Shown: positions 1 through 12,944, numbered from the stretch's first letter. The stretch is DNA of 64,000 nt from Carnegiea gigantea (GCA_029747015.1 JAKOGI010000820.1:215001-279000), one strand, 5' to 3'. Program-made: numbers and translations. Notes: a model not told the origin generated them from the letters alone.

Positions 1-832
1 CTATATGCCTGACCGCATAATTAAATGATTAACAGAAATAAGCATAAGAGTCTACCTAGGAGAAAAGACGTGAGCTAGTAAGGCCCACTAGGCCTGGAAG
101 CCGGCCGATTTCCTTCTTTGTTTTCTCTCCTTAGTCCAAGTCCAAGTTGGTCAATTAGTTTTTAATTTGGGGATAATTAACCCAACACGTCTAATTAAAA
201 CAGACTCCAAGAAGAATTGGTAAAGTTATTTTGATAAAATCTAATAGGATGAGGAGTTGGTATCCTTTTTCTTAAGCTGAGTCGATCTAATTATCAACTA
301 TAGAAGGGGGTGCCACAACGGCTGAAGTCGATTTGAGAGAACAGTCACATATTAGATAAACAAGGGTAACTAAGAGATCACTTGAGAGATTGTGAGGGGA
401 TTTTTATTGGTGTGATCCAGCCCTGAGTCTCTCCTCCTGCATTAAAGAGTGATCACTTCATTGGGTTCGCCAAGTATTCAGGTAGGCTGTCTGAGAGTAA
501 AACTTTTACGTTTTCTACATTTTCTAATTAGTTCCTTCTTATTTCACTTTTATAATCGATAAAGATGTAATATTTAGGTAGTTCCTGCCTATTATAAATT
601 ATTGATTTTATTTTTGCAATGGCCAGACTGAAGTTTATATCTTTGCATGATTTGATATAAAATAATACTAATGCCTTTGTATGATTGTGTGATAGTGAAA
701 TTTGAATTTTATAATTCCTATATTCAATAGTAGAGACAGTTGGTGATGACGGATGGTTATCTGATGCATTCCATCCCATCATTGTACCTTTGTCCTTGAA
801 TTTGAATCTTCAGCTCAAGACTAAGGAGTCAA
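1..832 (+). repeat. Probable 3' part of the 5' LTR of a Tat/Ogre-lineage retrotransposon
   Basis: Non-coding sequence that ends just before a primer-binding-site-like motif at 835 and precedes a long leader and Tat-type gag, so by position it should be the end of the 5' LTR. The LTR start is not seen and may lie left of the window. I could not find a matching 3' LTR copy, so the call rests on order alone. Confidence 0.35.
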
Positions 833-834
833 GA

Positions 835-854
835 TTGGTCCCACAGTAGGGATT
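835..854 (+). promoter_or_regulatory. Candidate primer-binding site of the Tat-lineage element
   Basis: The stretch TTGGTCCCACAGTAGGGATT resembles the TTGGCGCC...GTGGGG type of primer-binding site seen in Tat elements, with several substitutions. It lies at the expected place between the LTR remnant and the leader. The tRNA species cannot be assigned with confidence. Confidence 0.35.
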
Positions 855-2640
855 GCTAAGGGGGGCTTTTTAAAAACCTTTTTCGAGTAGAATCAATTTG
901 TACGTTCGAGTTTCCCTCCTATATGATTCACTTTGAAGAGAGATCTGATTTGTAAGTTTTTCAAACGATTGACTGGTTACTCTATTAATTAACTTTGTTT
1001 TTTCGTCCTTTTCTTATCATATTCCTTTTTTGTTATTTTTGTTTTAAACAGAATGGTTCTGATCCGGGATAGTGACACAATCTAGACTAGGAATTGGGTT
1101 CTGCTTAGGCCTAAGGACAAGCCGGGTTAGTGGACTGGTAGGCTGCCTATTTCTAGATTAGGCACTAATCACCGTAAGGGTTTCAAACCAGGTAGCTAGG
1201 CCTAATCCTGGCCCAGGACCCTCCTGGTTCTTGGATTAGGGTCTAGGACTAGTTTCCTAACGTGGCGCTATAAGTTTGCTAACTTCTGATTTTGTGAAAA
1301 AAATATAATTAACGGTTAGTTTAAAAATGAATAAAAATAACATAACACCACAACAAAGGGGTGGCTGAACCATTAGTAGGGGAGGATCGCACCCTCAGTG
1401 AGGTGGATCGCTATAGTCATGACTCCATTAGGGACAATATTCCTTAACAACTTTAAATTTGAAATTCGATATGGGAAATTGTTTTGGTCACGCTCGTATC
1501 AGGGATCTTGTATTAAAAGGGGTTGCTCTACATGGGCTAATGGCACGTCTAGGCAGCAATCCTATTATTACCCCTTGGGATATTAGCTTGCTACTCAGTG
1601 GGTCCACTAGACACGGCCAAATATGTTGTTAATCCACTCATTTGTGGCACACTTTTTGATGCCCTTGACATAGGAAAGCAACCAAAACATCCCTCTTACT
1701 GTGCACCACATGGATGATGTACAACATGTTTGGGTCATGAGAAGACTACTATAAAGCCGACCTGAAACCCTTGTATCTTAGAACCTTGGTTTAGGATTGG
1801 AACTCATATGCATGATTGGATGTATTGTTATTTGACGTAACTTTTTAGCCCAAACGTCTACGCAGTGATGCTTTAGGTCTTAGAGAGCCCAGGTTAGGAA
1901 AGGTTGGACTTAGTGGCTACTGTTATAGACCAAGTCAGCTTCAGGGATAATTTAGCTTTACAGGGCTCTTCACCTCGGACCCGACCAGGCTCTACCCAAG
2001 TCTAGTGAATAAAAGTCCTAAAAGGAGACCCAGCTACGCTCAAGTAACCAAGACTGTGTGTACACTTGCAGAAGTCTACAATTGTTATACAAAAACTCGA
2101 CTGGGATTATTGTCTACCTAGAATTAGGAATAAGAGTCAATTTCCTAGGTAAACTTTGAAATCAGCCAATGTCCCAGAGTGCAGCTACCTATAGTCAGTT
2201 GGTCTGGACTTAAGATAGAAAGATTAGACGTGAGTATGCAAGTCCCGGAAGCCTAATAAGGAACCCAGTTGACTTTTTAGTAGTCTCATTACATTAGATT
2301 AGGTTTGGACTTGCAATAGAAAGATTAGAACCCAGCAGACCAGTGCTAGGACCTAGCGGGGATATCGATTGGTACCTGCCATTAAGTTCAATTTAATATA
2401 TGTCAGTGTGAGTCAACATATAGTTAGCATATCTAGCTCTCAGTCTTAGGATTTTTATAGTGCATGAGTTAGCATATTTTAAGTTCTTATTTCCAGGAAA
2501 AAGTATTAGATAAGCCTATCTTAAGCACCTTTCTTTATTTATTAAGAAGGTATATGAGTGAAGTCAAACAACTGGGAGACTTCCATCTAAGGAGAAGCCA
2601 AAAGAAACTCAATCGGTTAGGTTAAGGTTAAGATCTAAGA
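855..2640 (+). other. Long untranslated leader of the Tat-lineage element
   Basis: About 1.8 kb without any recognisable coding domain. Short ORFs here (for example 1398-1586) have no family features. Long leaders before gag are normal for Tat/Ogre elements, some of which carry an extra ORF here; I cannot support one. Confidence 0.4.
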
Positions 2641-4135
2641 CAAAGGGAAATCACATGCTAGTCCAATGGTGGGGACCAACAAGATTGCCCAACTTATGAA
2701 GCTAATTGAGAAGATGCTAGCTAAGATGGAGGAGAGCGATAGGAGGGATGAATCAATAACTACTGAACTTCATAACCCCAACAAAGAGTCCCAAGTGGAA
2801 AATAGTGTGCAAGCTCCTCCACCACTAGACAAAAATAATGAAGAAAAGGGAGAGGTTACGATTAAGGAGGAGAGGGAGCTAGATAAGAGCACCCCTGAAG
2901 CTGACCTATGTGTAGATCAACGGAGAGGAACTACTTAAGGAATCGTCCATGTTTAATTACTATTTTAAGAATTATGCAGGGTTCACTTCAATCCCAAAAT
3001 AGAAGCTGCCCCCAAAATTCATCTCATCTGACATCAAATTTGATGGGACTGAAAATCCACATTAGCACGTAAGGAATTTCATTAGTGCCATGACTCTAAA
3101 AGGGATAGATTAGGATATCATCCACATCATATTTCTTTACACCTCTGACAAGGATGTCATGAGATTGTACAACAACATTGACCCATGAAAAGTCACATGC
3201 TGGGAGGATTTGCCAAAGAAATTTTACACCAATATGCATATAACACCGATCTTCCAATCACATTTAGGGATCAGGAACTACTTAACCAAGAAGAGAAAGA
3301 AGGGTTCACCGACTACTTTGCTAGATAAAGGGTAAAGGTTGCCCATATTGTTGATCGACCTTCTAAAGCCAATCATGTAAGGTTACTTATTAGAAACATT
3401 ACGCCGTTATACAAATAGCACTTATGGTTCATGCCAATTAAGAACTTCCCTGTATTAAGAAATGTTGGGACGCTAATAAAAGAGGAATTATCCAAGGAGG
3501 CACCCGCCATGGCGATTAGCAACTGGAAAAGTAACTACCAAAACAAAGAGAAGAAGGCTAGCAACTCCAAGGATGTACACATGGTGAACTGTATTACCAA
3601 ATATACCTCCATAGGAACTGCTTATGCCCAAGCTCTAGAGCGACTTCTGGCCAAAGGCAATGTACACCTTCCTAGAATTAAGCTAGAAAAATAATTCCTT
3701 AGGTAGTCCAAAAACTTTGATCCCACTAAGTACTGCAAGTACCATCGGTTGCAAGCACATGATACCCAGGATTGTTGGGCTTTCAAGAATAAGCTGAGTA
3801 GGATGTTCAATTCTGGGTAACTCCCATTGCCTGAAGCAGCCCAGAAGCCTAACAGTGGCAAAAATCCACTCGGGATTAATGAGAACAACTTTGCTATTGA
3901 TAAGAAAAAAGAGGAATGGGATATACCCGTGTTTATACAAAATGTTTTTGGCCTAAAACTAACGGTGAGCATGCATATACCAAACCTAAATGTTTTTGGC
4001 CGATGGACCAATGATGTGGACACGTCTATGAAGCCAAAGGAGGTAGTTTGCCCGCTAAGGCAGGTGATGACGACTTCTTAAGGGAAGAAGAAGTCGAAGA
4101 CGTCTAGGAAGAGGAGGACCAAGTGATAGTTCAAC
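2641..4135 (+). pseudogene. gag: Tat/Ogre-type gag (capsid-nucleocapsid), decayed
   Basis: Gag forms the retrotransposon particle and packages its RNA. The readable start at 2666 gives an acidic, coiled-coil-like N-terminus (KIAQLMKLIEKMLAKMEES). From about 2950 the frame shows the Tat capsid signature: YAGF, then LPPKFISSDIKFDGTENP, then a tract equivalent to WEDL..KFY. Near 3733-3774 there is a zinc-binding-like motif C-X2-H-X4-H-X4-C (CKYHRLQAHDTQDC), typical of this lineage. Several TAG and TGA stops interrupt the frame (for example about 3001, 3109 and 3187), so it cannot make a full protein. Protease follows about 250 bases downstream. Confidence 0.72.
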
Positions 4136-4389
4136 ACATTATAAGATTCGGGTGATGTCAAGCCATGAAGGGCACGCAATAGGCTCCCAAAAAGAGAAGG
4201 TAGCACTACCCTAGGAAAAGGATCCAATAATACAACTGCCCAAGAAACGCAAAGCGGATGTGAGTATTTGGCAGCTTATAGTAGCTTCTAAGAAATGTTG
4301 ATAACTTTTAAACAAAATTGAGGTATCTCTTAGTGCTACTACAGAGGAAATGATAGCCTCAATAAGAACTGGAAAAGGCACTATAACCT

Positions 4390-4745
4390 TCAGCAATGAA
4401 GATATCCCTCTAGGAGGTGCAGCTCACAATAATGGTCTTTACCTCACAGTAGTACGTATACAGAAGCATCTGCCTCTAGCCTTGGTCTATAATGGATCAA
4501 CGGTAAATGTCCCTCCTTAGGGAATGACCAAAAGGCAAGGGATTAAGGAAGAACTGCTCTCAACACGATCCACCCACTTAAGAGCATATGGCAATTCAAA
4601 GAGATTCGTATTAGGTACCATTCTCGTTCCCATTAATGTAGGCCCTATTGAAAGGAACATAGAATTCTAAGCCCTCGATAAAACAACTACCGCCATCATG
4701 CTTTTTAGTAGGCCATACTAGAAATAGAGCATAATAACAATGACG
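4390..4745 (+). pseudogene. pol-PR: Tat-type retropepsin (aspartic protease), inactive
   Basis: This is the protease part of pol, which cuts the Gag-Pol polyprotein. The frame reads through a LALVYNGSTVNVPP tract. Tat proteases have D-N-G-S here; the catalytic aspartate is replaced by tyrosine (codon 4488-4490). The downstream RLGI-like helix (KRQGI) and the tract ending in LFSRPY, equivalent to LLGRPW, confirm the fold. Stops lie at about 4518 and 4668. It sits between gag and reverse transcriptase as expected. Confidence 0.65.
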
Positions 4746-6320
4746 AGGAATACTATAATTTTGAGATGGTGGTAGTATTGAAAAACGATAGAGAGCATGA
4801 GGGTGAACTACTTTCCCCTTGCCATAAGGGGAGGATTATAAGTATACATTAGGATATCACCTTACTCCAAAAGGGGTGACAAATTGTAAGGTAGGAAGCT
4901 TAGGCTCTGAAGGTTACTACTGGGAAGGGGTACCCAAAGCACTACACTATCAGGCCTTATCCTCACACTCTTAATAAGTAGTTGTTGTGTGAAGTAGATA
5001 GATTTTACCTTTATGCCTTTGCTGAACTTTGCTACATAAAAGAAAAGGAAGTCCTAGTGCTTGGGCTAGAAGTATTTGACGATCACCATCGATTGGAGAA
5101 GGAAGTATTCACTATTGTGTAAGAAGACTAGTCCACACAGGATTGGGTTAACCTGGATGAACGTAGCATCTTTGGGATACTATTCGGTTAATGCTATAGG
5201 AAGAAGGAGGACCCAACTGCTGTTCTTTATCTCACCATATCTAATAATGGATTTGATCCTGCTAGGTTCATCACCAAGGCTGAAATAGAAGGATGTAAGG
5301 AATTAACTTGGATAGCTGAATAGGAAGGAAAAGTGTTCATCATAATAATAGGGGATAATTTAAGATAGTCTAGGCTAGAATCTAAGACTCAGTCTTTTGT
5401 TTCCTTTCCTTCAAATACAACATCGGATGTGTCCATCTCCAATTTCAATAAGATGAACTCTTTTACTTGTGACTCATCTCATTCCTCCCCTTTTGAAATT
5501 CTACCTCTTATAGTGAAAATGAAGAGATACAGCAGATAACTAATTAAAGTAGTGGAAGACCATGAAAATCAAACTTCCCTAATTGGGGACATAATCCCTT
5601 AGTAGATGTGAAGCATAATCGCGCTTGCTTAGCTTCTTCTTTGTAAAGCGCAAAGGCTGAAGTGCTACATAAAGCTTTTTTATCACAGGGCTATGAGGTT
5701 GCATCCTAAATCCCATTTTAGAGGGCAGATCACATGCTTTATATGACTGTAAGCTAAGTAAGGGGTTTTCTTTGGTTTTCAAGTCGTAAACCACACAAAA
5801 TCAGGCTTTTTAAGTCGTAACCCACACAAAATTAGGCTTGACCTTAGCTATTAAGAGGATTCCTCTAGGAACGACTTTCATTTTTCTAATGATTGAATTC
5901 TTACCGGCATGCGCATTGAGCATCACTCTAATACATTGAGGTTTCTTTCTTCCTGTTGTTAGCAATCCTTTTTGGTTTCTTGCATGGCATCTTTTAAAGC
6001 AAGCTAGTCAAGCACTAACAGTGGCATGTCAGGCAATCTGAACTCAGATGGTGGGGGACAAGCCACCCAAAACAAGCTACACCCAAGAATAAAGGTAAAA
6101 AATAAGTCAAACTCATAAGGACAAGTCAAGTACATGCTGTCCCTGATAGACAAAGAGGCAGAGGAATGCAAAAACTAACTTCATTTACATTTATTCATAA
6201 GGTCACAGAAAGAGCGTCCCATGAGGATAAGGCCTAATCCTCTTTCCAACGAGTCTATTAGACTCCTGACGAGCATTGAGAATTCAAAATAGGAAAATTG
6301 CTAACCGTCGAGGAACAAGG
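4746..6320 (+). other. Protease to reverse-transcriptase spacer of the Tat element
   Basis: About 1.6 kb of poorly conserved, stop-rich sequence. Tat/Ogre elements usually have a long, variable linker here. No domain is recognised. Short ORFs on either strand (5076-5288 and 5579-5794) show no family features and are taken as chance. Confidence 0.45.
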
Positions 6321-7245
6321 AACTTTTACTTCACTCTTGCGTGAAGTTTTGTGGATGTCTTCACATGGCCCTATAAATACATGTCGGGTTTTTACCAAGA
6401 TATTAGTGAGCATAAAATTCCTCTCTATCTAGATGCGAAAAGGATAAAGCAAAAGCTTTGTTGGATGAAATTGGAATGGCCCTTAAAAATAAAGGAGGAT
6501 ATGCGTAAACAACTAGATGCAGGGTTTGTTAGGGTCGCACACTACACTTAATCAGTGGCAAACGTCGTGTGAGTCTTAAAGAGGGGCAGAAAAGTGAGAA
6601 TGTGCATACATATTAGAGATCTCAATAAATTAAGTCCAAAAGATGACTTCCCACTGCCGTGTATAGATTTTTTTTGGCGATAACACAACCGGTCATGCCT
6701 TCCTTCCTTCATTGATGTGTATGCTGGTTACAGCCACGTCAAGATGGTATTAGAAGACACAGAAAAGACTATCTCAATCATCCCATGGGGGACCTACTGT
6801 TATACCATGATGCCATTTGGGTTAAAGAATGTCGGGCTACCTACTAAAGGACACCTACCACCTTGCTACATGACTTCATGCACAAAGAGGATGAGGTATG
6901 TGTGGATGACATGATCATAGAATCTAAGCAAAGGGATGGATATGTTTTAACTATTCGGAAGTTCTTCACCAAACTTAGAAAATACAACCCGTGTTTCAAT
7001 CTACAAAAGTGCGCATTCTGAGTCACCTCAGGCAAATTGCTGGACTATGTCATTCGCCTCCAAGGAATCGAGGTTGATCCTTTGAATATCAAGGTAATAC
7101 AACAAATGCCACTGCCCAAGATTGTAAAGGAGATACAAGGATTCTTGGGACATGTGCAATACATTAATTGCTCCCTATCAAATTTAATAATGATGTATGA
7201 GGCTACCTTTAAGAAATTGAAGAAGGAATGAAGACTAAATGAGAT
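6321..7245 (+). pseudogene. pol-RT: Tat-type reverse transcriptase, decayed
   Basis: Reverse transcriptase copies element RNA into DNA. Visible blocks in order: IPLYLDAKRIKQKL (finger entry), RKQLDAGFVRVA, KVRMC, LNKLSPKDDFPLP, FIDVYAGYSHVKM, PWGTYCYTMMPFGLKN, the catalytic block CVDD (codons 6899-6910, usually YVDD), then LRKYNP and GIEVDPLNIKVIQQMPLPK with GFLGHVQYIN of the connection region. Frame changes near 6545-6570, 6670 and 6850, plus stops, break it into fragments. The block order and wording match Tat/Ogre rather than Athila. Confidence 0.8.
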
Positions 7246-7600
7246 TAGGAGTGCCATGAGTCATTTTATAAGACCAAAGAATACCTATCCAATCCACCAG
7301 TTCTGAATACCCCCACAACTGGGCGTTCCACTAATGTTATACCTCACAATGACAACTACTACTATGGGGGTCATGCTAGCCTAGAAAATAGAAGGATAAG
7401 AAAAGGTCATGTACTACATAAGTAAAAAGTTTCTTAAATATGAGACCCGTTATGCATCCTTAGAGAAACTGGTCTGGGCTTGGTATGGGCAACTAAGAAG
7501 CTTAGGCACCACATGCAAACCCATAAAATAAATGAAGTAGCACTAATGGATCCCATAGGATATTTGCTTCAATAACCAGTCATAAGTGGCAAGGTGGCCA
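7246..7600 (+). pseudogene. pol-RH: Tat-type RNase H region, decayed
   Basis: Directly after the reverse-transcriptase connection, fragments equivalent to the retrotransposon RNase H can be followed: a PVLNTPTTGR segment, a short GHVLHYISK-like tract in a shifted frame, and a tail equivalent to the tether and LMDP..YLLQ segment before the second RNase H. Stops and frameshifts are dense. The assignment depends on neighbours more than on motifs. Confidence 0.5.
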
Positions 7601-7734
7601 GATGGATCATAATGTTACCAGTATTCCAGCTACACTACATTCCATAAAAGTACACCAAAGGAAGGTTTGTATCCGACTTCTTAGCAGACTTTCCAACTGC
7701 AGATCAATGAGAAGAACCTTTTGATTTATCCGAT

Positions 7735-7960
7735 GAAGAAGTCCTTCAAATAGAAGAAGACGTATGAAGAATGTACTTCGATGGGTCTTCAAATTAGAAA
7801 GGATTTGCGGTTGGCATCCTCTTAGTGTCAGTAGAAGCGACATGCCCTAATCTCAGTTAAAGTAGACTTTGAGGTTACCAATGAAATGGCAGAGTATGAA
7901 GCCTGCATCATTAGGACATAAGTTACTGCAGAGATAGGCGTCAAGAAATAAAGGTAATAA
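7735..7960 (+). pseudogene. pol-aRNH: Additional (archaeal-type) RNase H of a Tat element
   Basis: The frame shows MYFDGSSN, KGFAVGILLVS, then VDFEVTNEMAEYEACII. These correspond to the first catalytic aspartate block (FDG.SN), the strand after it and the catalytic glutamate block (AEYEA) of the second, archaeal-type RNase H. Among plant Ty3/gypsy elements this extra domain is a mark of the Tat lineage, lying between the normal RNase H and integrase as here. A stop in SN*KG and a frame change near 7850 inactivate it. Confidence 0.75.
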
Positions 7961-8269
7961 CCAAAGTCTTGGCACCATACTAAGCTCACTTAGTGGATCT
8001 TACCATACATTTTACCCATATCACATATAAACGTCTCCCTCAAGAGGACAACCAACGTGCAATCACCTTCGCAAAACTGACTTCAATAGTTAACATCCCG
8101 AGAGGTGTCCATTCAATGCCATCAACAGTACAGAGGAGCAATAAGCTAGTTCACTATTACAGCACTATCATATACTATGTTGCCTTTATGACTTGGTGCA
8201 ACGACGTTTATGAATACTGACAAAGAAAGAACATGCACTAGGATGCTCCCTAAAAGCCCAACGCATTGA

Positions 8270-10640
8270 GGTTGTTAGCCTCACAATAATTTATTGAAGG
8301 GTGTGTAACCCATCAAGAAGCTCATGAGATCATGAAAGAAGTTCACAATCAGGAATGTGGATTGTATATGAATCGTGGAATGTTGCTAATAAGGTGCAGA
8401 GAATAGGGTATTATTACTATTGATTTCCGTAGTTTTAAAAAAACCTAACTTACTTGCAAGTGGAGAAGATGATTGTAGCAAAGCAAGTATTCCGAGGTCG
8501 TGCCCCATAAAGAATGAAAGTGACTTTTGTTTTTTCAACTAGTGAAGAGAATTACTGAGGAGATTAGCAATAATAAGAACAATCAAGAAATCAAAAATGG
8601 GAATAAGAGATAAAATGTTAATCAATACACAAAGAGAGAACAATTTAGAGAGATACCAGGATTTCGATTTCACCAAAGCTCTTAATGTCGAGTTACTAAA
8701 TTCAATTGAGGTTTAACTAGTCTCTTTAAAACTCTTAAGCTACAAGCTTAAGGCTAATAGAATAGAAAAATGAATAATAGTTATTAATAAATAAAGTTAA
8801 CTAGCAGTTAGCATAAATTATTCAATTTAGACATGATTCATCTAATTTTTAGTCTTGTTTAATCGAGCAATAACCAAAAATTTTAAACAGGATTGTATAA
8901 TTATTATATTAGCTAATAAAGTCTAACATGAATGACATAGCAAGTTAATCAATTGTAAAACATGTATGAACAATCGAAATGAATTGTATAATAAATTAAA
9001 AGCCATTCAAATAACTTGAAATTATGCAATAGAAAGAGACAATAATATTAACCCCAAATAAAATTAGAAAAATCAACAAAGTCTGTCAAGGATCGATCTT
9101 AATCCTTGATAAACATTCTAGCCAATCATAGGTAGAGAAAATACTGTTGAAATTAGACTAGTCACATTTCAACTAATGGTATATTTCAATCCCTATAACC
9201 AAACTTTGATTTTTATTTTACAAAACACTAACACAGTGAAAGATCAAACTCTCTCTAATTAGACTCACAAATGTGATGAAAGAAAAAAAAAAAATAGCAA
9301 ACTCGCTTATCTTTTTTCTAATTCTCTCAACTCCAATAATTTTGCCTAGCATAAATTCTCTCTAATTACTAGCAATAGGAACAAGAGGTGACTGAAAATG
9401 AAGAATCAATGGGATGAATGATTCCTTCATGATGCCCCTTTACCTCTCTATTTATAGTGGAATTTCCTCCTCTTCCTTCTCTACTTTTCGTGCAAATCCA
9501 CTAGTTTCATTCCCAAAATAGCAACTAAATATCGTCCACATCTTCTAATTGGACTAAGTCAAGCATATTAAATCAATGGTTGATTTTTCTTGGGCAACTA
9601 AAATCATGATGGGCCACCAAAATCAAGAAGGGAGAGAAAGAGAAATGTAAGACTAAGTATGCTATGGGACTAGGTTGTGGGCTGTCACATTGTGCTTGAA
9701 ATTCGGAATTTATGCTTGAATTTTTCTTTGTCTCACTCTTTACCTTCAAAGATAGAATGTGCATTATTTTCACTTGAAATACAACTCAAAGACTCAAAAA
9801 AAATATAAAATAGAGAAAAAAATTACTAATAAAAATATGAGTTATCACTGGTCTGATAAAGGGGGATTACCATATGTATGGAAGAATGTGTCACAAATCC
9901 CAAGTACATGCTAACTTGCAACATCAACCTCCTTCTTTCGTTTCAACAACTTTTGCATGGCTCTTTTCAGTTTGGAAAATGTAAATTATCAACAAAGTTA
10001 TGCCGAAAGGGACCAACGGGCATGAATATGTGCTTATAGCAATTGACTACTTCATAAAATTGGTAGAAACAACTTGTTATGCAAAAATTACTTCTAAGCA
10101 CATGGCTAAATTCCTCTTAAACAACATTGTATACAGGTATGGCATCCCATACGGATTGATTAGTGATCAAAGCAGTCACTTTAAGAATAAAGTAGCAACC
10201 TTGCTTGAAAATATAAAATTCAGCATCATAAATCATCCCCAATGTCATTCTCAGTCAAAAAGAGCGATTGAAGCAGCAAAAAAACCAAAAAAAAAAAGCT
10301 TCAGAGAATGATTGAAGAAATGGTTGAAAATTATAAGCATTGGCCTGAAAAATTCTCATTCAGTCTTCGGAAGTGCATTACACAACGCCTAGATTCACCA
10401 AGTCCGAGTCTTAAGAACTTTCAATAAACTGGTTGGACCAAGGCAACTACACGAGGGTGATTCGATTTTGAAAGGGAGAAGGGCACCAATATAGCATCCA
10501 AGTGGAAAATTCAGACCTATCTGGTTAGGTCCATAACGTATAAAGACCATATTGCTGGGAGTATTGGTGAAACTCATGAATATAAATGGATAGGAGTATA
10601 CTTAGTATATAAACTGCGATATATTAAAGGAATATTATGC
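8270..10640 (+). pseudogene. pol-INT: Tat-type integrase split by an LTR insertion
   Basis: Integrase joins element DNA to the genome. The N-terminal zinc region is readable at about 8310-8420 (MKEVHNQECGLYMNRGML). A minus-strand LTR then interrupts it (8521-9847). It resumes with the HKSQVHANLQHQPP tract and the core: NGHEYVLIAIDYFIKLVET with a catalytic aspartate, then YGIPYGLISDQSSHFKN with the second. The third acidic position lies in the degraded SQSKRAIEAAKK tract. The C-terminal GKF.P.W.GP segment is at about 10505-10545. Stops, frameshifts and the insertion make it dead. Confidence 0.75.
8521..9847 (-). mobile_element. Minus-strand solo LTR inserted in the Tat integrase
   Basis: A non-coding 1.3-kb block interrupts integrase homology that resumes beyond it. 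Read on the minus strand it begins TGATAACTCATATTTTTATT and ends near AAAAGTCA or AACA, as LTRs begin TG and end CA. It contains a TATA box (CTATAAATAG, 9449-9458) about 390 bases from its start. No internal gag or pol accompanies it, hence a solo LTR. I could not verify a target duplication: GAAAG on the left against CTGGT on the right. The left boundary may be 8528. Confidence 0.55.
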
Positions 10641-10699
10641 TTAAAAGCTCACCATAAACTATTAGTTGAACCCATAACATGTTCGCACAGGCTCATTCG

Positions 10700-11749
10700 A
10701 GGCCCACACAAAAATGTGTAATGAACTACGAACACCTGTTTTTGTACTTCGGATACATAGGAAGCCTGAATGGCCTGACTTAATTTCATATTATTTTGTG
10801 GAAAAGGGAAAAAATGAGAACAACACTAAGTTGCTGTAACATAGAGGAAAGAAATGGATCGGGTACCTAGTGAGTTCGGCTAGGTCACTCTCACGGCATA
10901 TTAGGCCAAACGTAAAGAAAAGGGATTATGCATTCAAGAGTATCAAGTACTTTTAATGTTGAGGGGAGTAAAATTAAAACTTTTATTACCATTCAAACTT
11001 TAAGGGCATACAACTCAAGGTGAGAGTACTAATTGCACACAACTATGAGAAAGCACTAAACATTATTCTAAAACAAAACATATAAAGGCACAACTGAAAT
11101 TCCTAAGATTCCTTTAAGTTCTTGTCCTTCACAACAGGGGGTGTCTTTTGGGGGCAAGATCCTTTATTTTTTTCTTCCCCTTTGAGACAAGTCAACCCCA
11201 GCCATCCATTTGTTAGTAGAAACTATATTAACGTAAATAACCTTCCTTGCCTTAGTGCTTTCGATTATCCACTTTAGATACTATTGGGAGACATATAGAG
11301 TGTGTTGAATAAATGACATCGCAATGATAGGAAGAGAAGGCAATAACCTTTAGAATACTTAATATAACAATACTCATTTTTGTGGGTCTTGATGAAAGCG
11401 CAGTCCAGTGCAGCGATGCACAGCCTATGCCAACATTGCCACATCACTCGATTTGGAAAATAATAGGTCCCTTAAAAGAAGTGGAGAAGACAGATGTGGG
11501 CAAATGTTTCCAAATTAGAAACAAATTGACGTATACGCCATCATCGGCCGACCCAACAAAAGGGAGGATCTTTCTCCATGAAGTTGGTCTAGTTTGCCTT
11601 AGATTGATCTTTGTACAGTCTCCTCCTTTGACCAAATTATAAGGCTAGATACATTTACATACACCTTGTGATCTGTATAAGTCTCACATGCTCTAGTAGC
11701 CCAAATCTACATGCTAACAATATAAAGGGTAAATCAATTGGGCCTAAGA
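10700..11749 (+). other. 3' non-coding region of the Tat element
   Basis: Past integrase lies AT-rich non-coding DNA. A conserved Tat-type landmark is visible at about 10722-10775: an ATGAACTACG tract followed by CGGATACATAGGAAGCCTGA, the counterpart of the TACGTAGGCAGCC motif common after pol in this lineage. The plus ORF 11382-11642 and its antisense partner have no recognisable features. Confidence 0.45.
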
Positions 11750-12890
11750 AAATGTCCACCGGCTCACCACTTTTTACAAAAAAGAAAAGAGACACAGAAC
11801 AGAAATAAGATAAAATGAGCAAAAAAAGAAGAGTGGAAAAAGCCCAAGAATCGACCCAGCGCACAGGCTCGATAAGTTACCTGCAGCAGCAATGGGCTGC
11901 CAGAGAAAAAATTATCTAAGTGATAATGAATGCGGTCTAGACATAAGATAGCCTTAGCAACAATGAGTGGCATAAGAGTTTGGTCCTGATTAACTGCCTT
12001 GACTACGCCCAATAAAATCATATGGCCCTATTCGCAGTACCATCCACAAATGGGAAGTTCCTAAGGAGACATAGGAAGGTAGCCCTAAGCCTAAAAATAC
12101 GTCATCAATAGCTCGGTCATTCTTTTGAAGGTAGAAAAGTAAGGAAGCAAAGTCGACCTCATCCTCGAACAATATGGGAGCCACATCCTCATCATCTAAA
12201 CCTAAAGAATGATTGTATAGAGAAGAATCGCTCAAGAAGTGTTTGGTGAAACAGGAGGACAATAGAGGGGAAAGCCAATGATAGCACTAAACTCCTTTAC
12301 CAATGGTTATAGTTCATGCTGCCTAAAATGGAATACATAAAATTCATAACCCTAGAAAGTGGCAACAGTTCCAAGGAGGTCCTAAGAAATTTTTACCTGG
12401 TGCAACCTAAGAAGACTACTCAGATTGAAACTCTTAAGGTCATGCTTATTTGTAACATCAAGTAAAAGGATCTTAAATAACATGGTAGCTATTTTTTTAG
12501 CTCAGGAAATCTCAATGTGAATTGCTGAAAATTTAGAGTATACGTGGCCCTAATTTATAGCTGCGGAGACGTGAGATAAATTCAACTATAAATCAGCCTT
12601 GGTACTAGCTATGTTCCTGCCTGTAATTAAAGGGAATGACTAAATCCAAATTGGACTTATCGAAGCATCAAAGATCAAGTAGGACTCGACAGCGAAGCCC
12701 AGTACAAGGATACCGACTGATATCCACGTCTGCTATTAGGTCTGTTGTAAGCTCTGGGTTTAATATTCTCCCTAGCCGGAGATGAGGATTCAGCTGGTCA
12801 TAATATTTGATATTATTCAATAAAAATTTGGATGATTAACACCACATTACTTTATAAATAGTTATCATGTCCTTTTCTTTTTTATATCTT
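11750..12890 (-). pseudogene. Antisense ORF remnant, copy A (DUF7745-like / plant-mobile-domain-like)
   Basis: Read on the minus strand, this block carries fragments such as FHFRQHEL, VKEFSAI, DDVFLGLGLPSYVS, IGPYDFIG, AKAILCLDRIHYHLDNFF and SGSPLLLQ. The wording resembles host-derived proteins with a DUF7745-like or plant-mobile-domain-like fold (recognised from family memory, not searched), often carried by repeats. It lies antisense between integrase and the element end, the place where Tat elements are known to hold extra antisense ORFs. It is broken by stops and frameshifts. It is a diverged duplicate of 12945-14150. Confidence 0.5.
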
Positions 12891-12944
12891 TTTTTTGGGG
12901 GCGGGGAAGGGTAGGGCCTAATGCGCACTAGAGTCATCATAGGC

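Noticed and set aside
3622..4023. Minus-strand ORF of 133 residues
   Set aside because: It lies antisense to Tat gag, which explains the plus strand by conserved blocks; the minus product has no family features.
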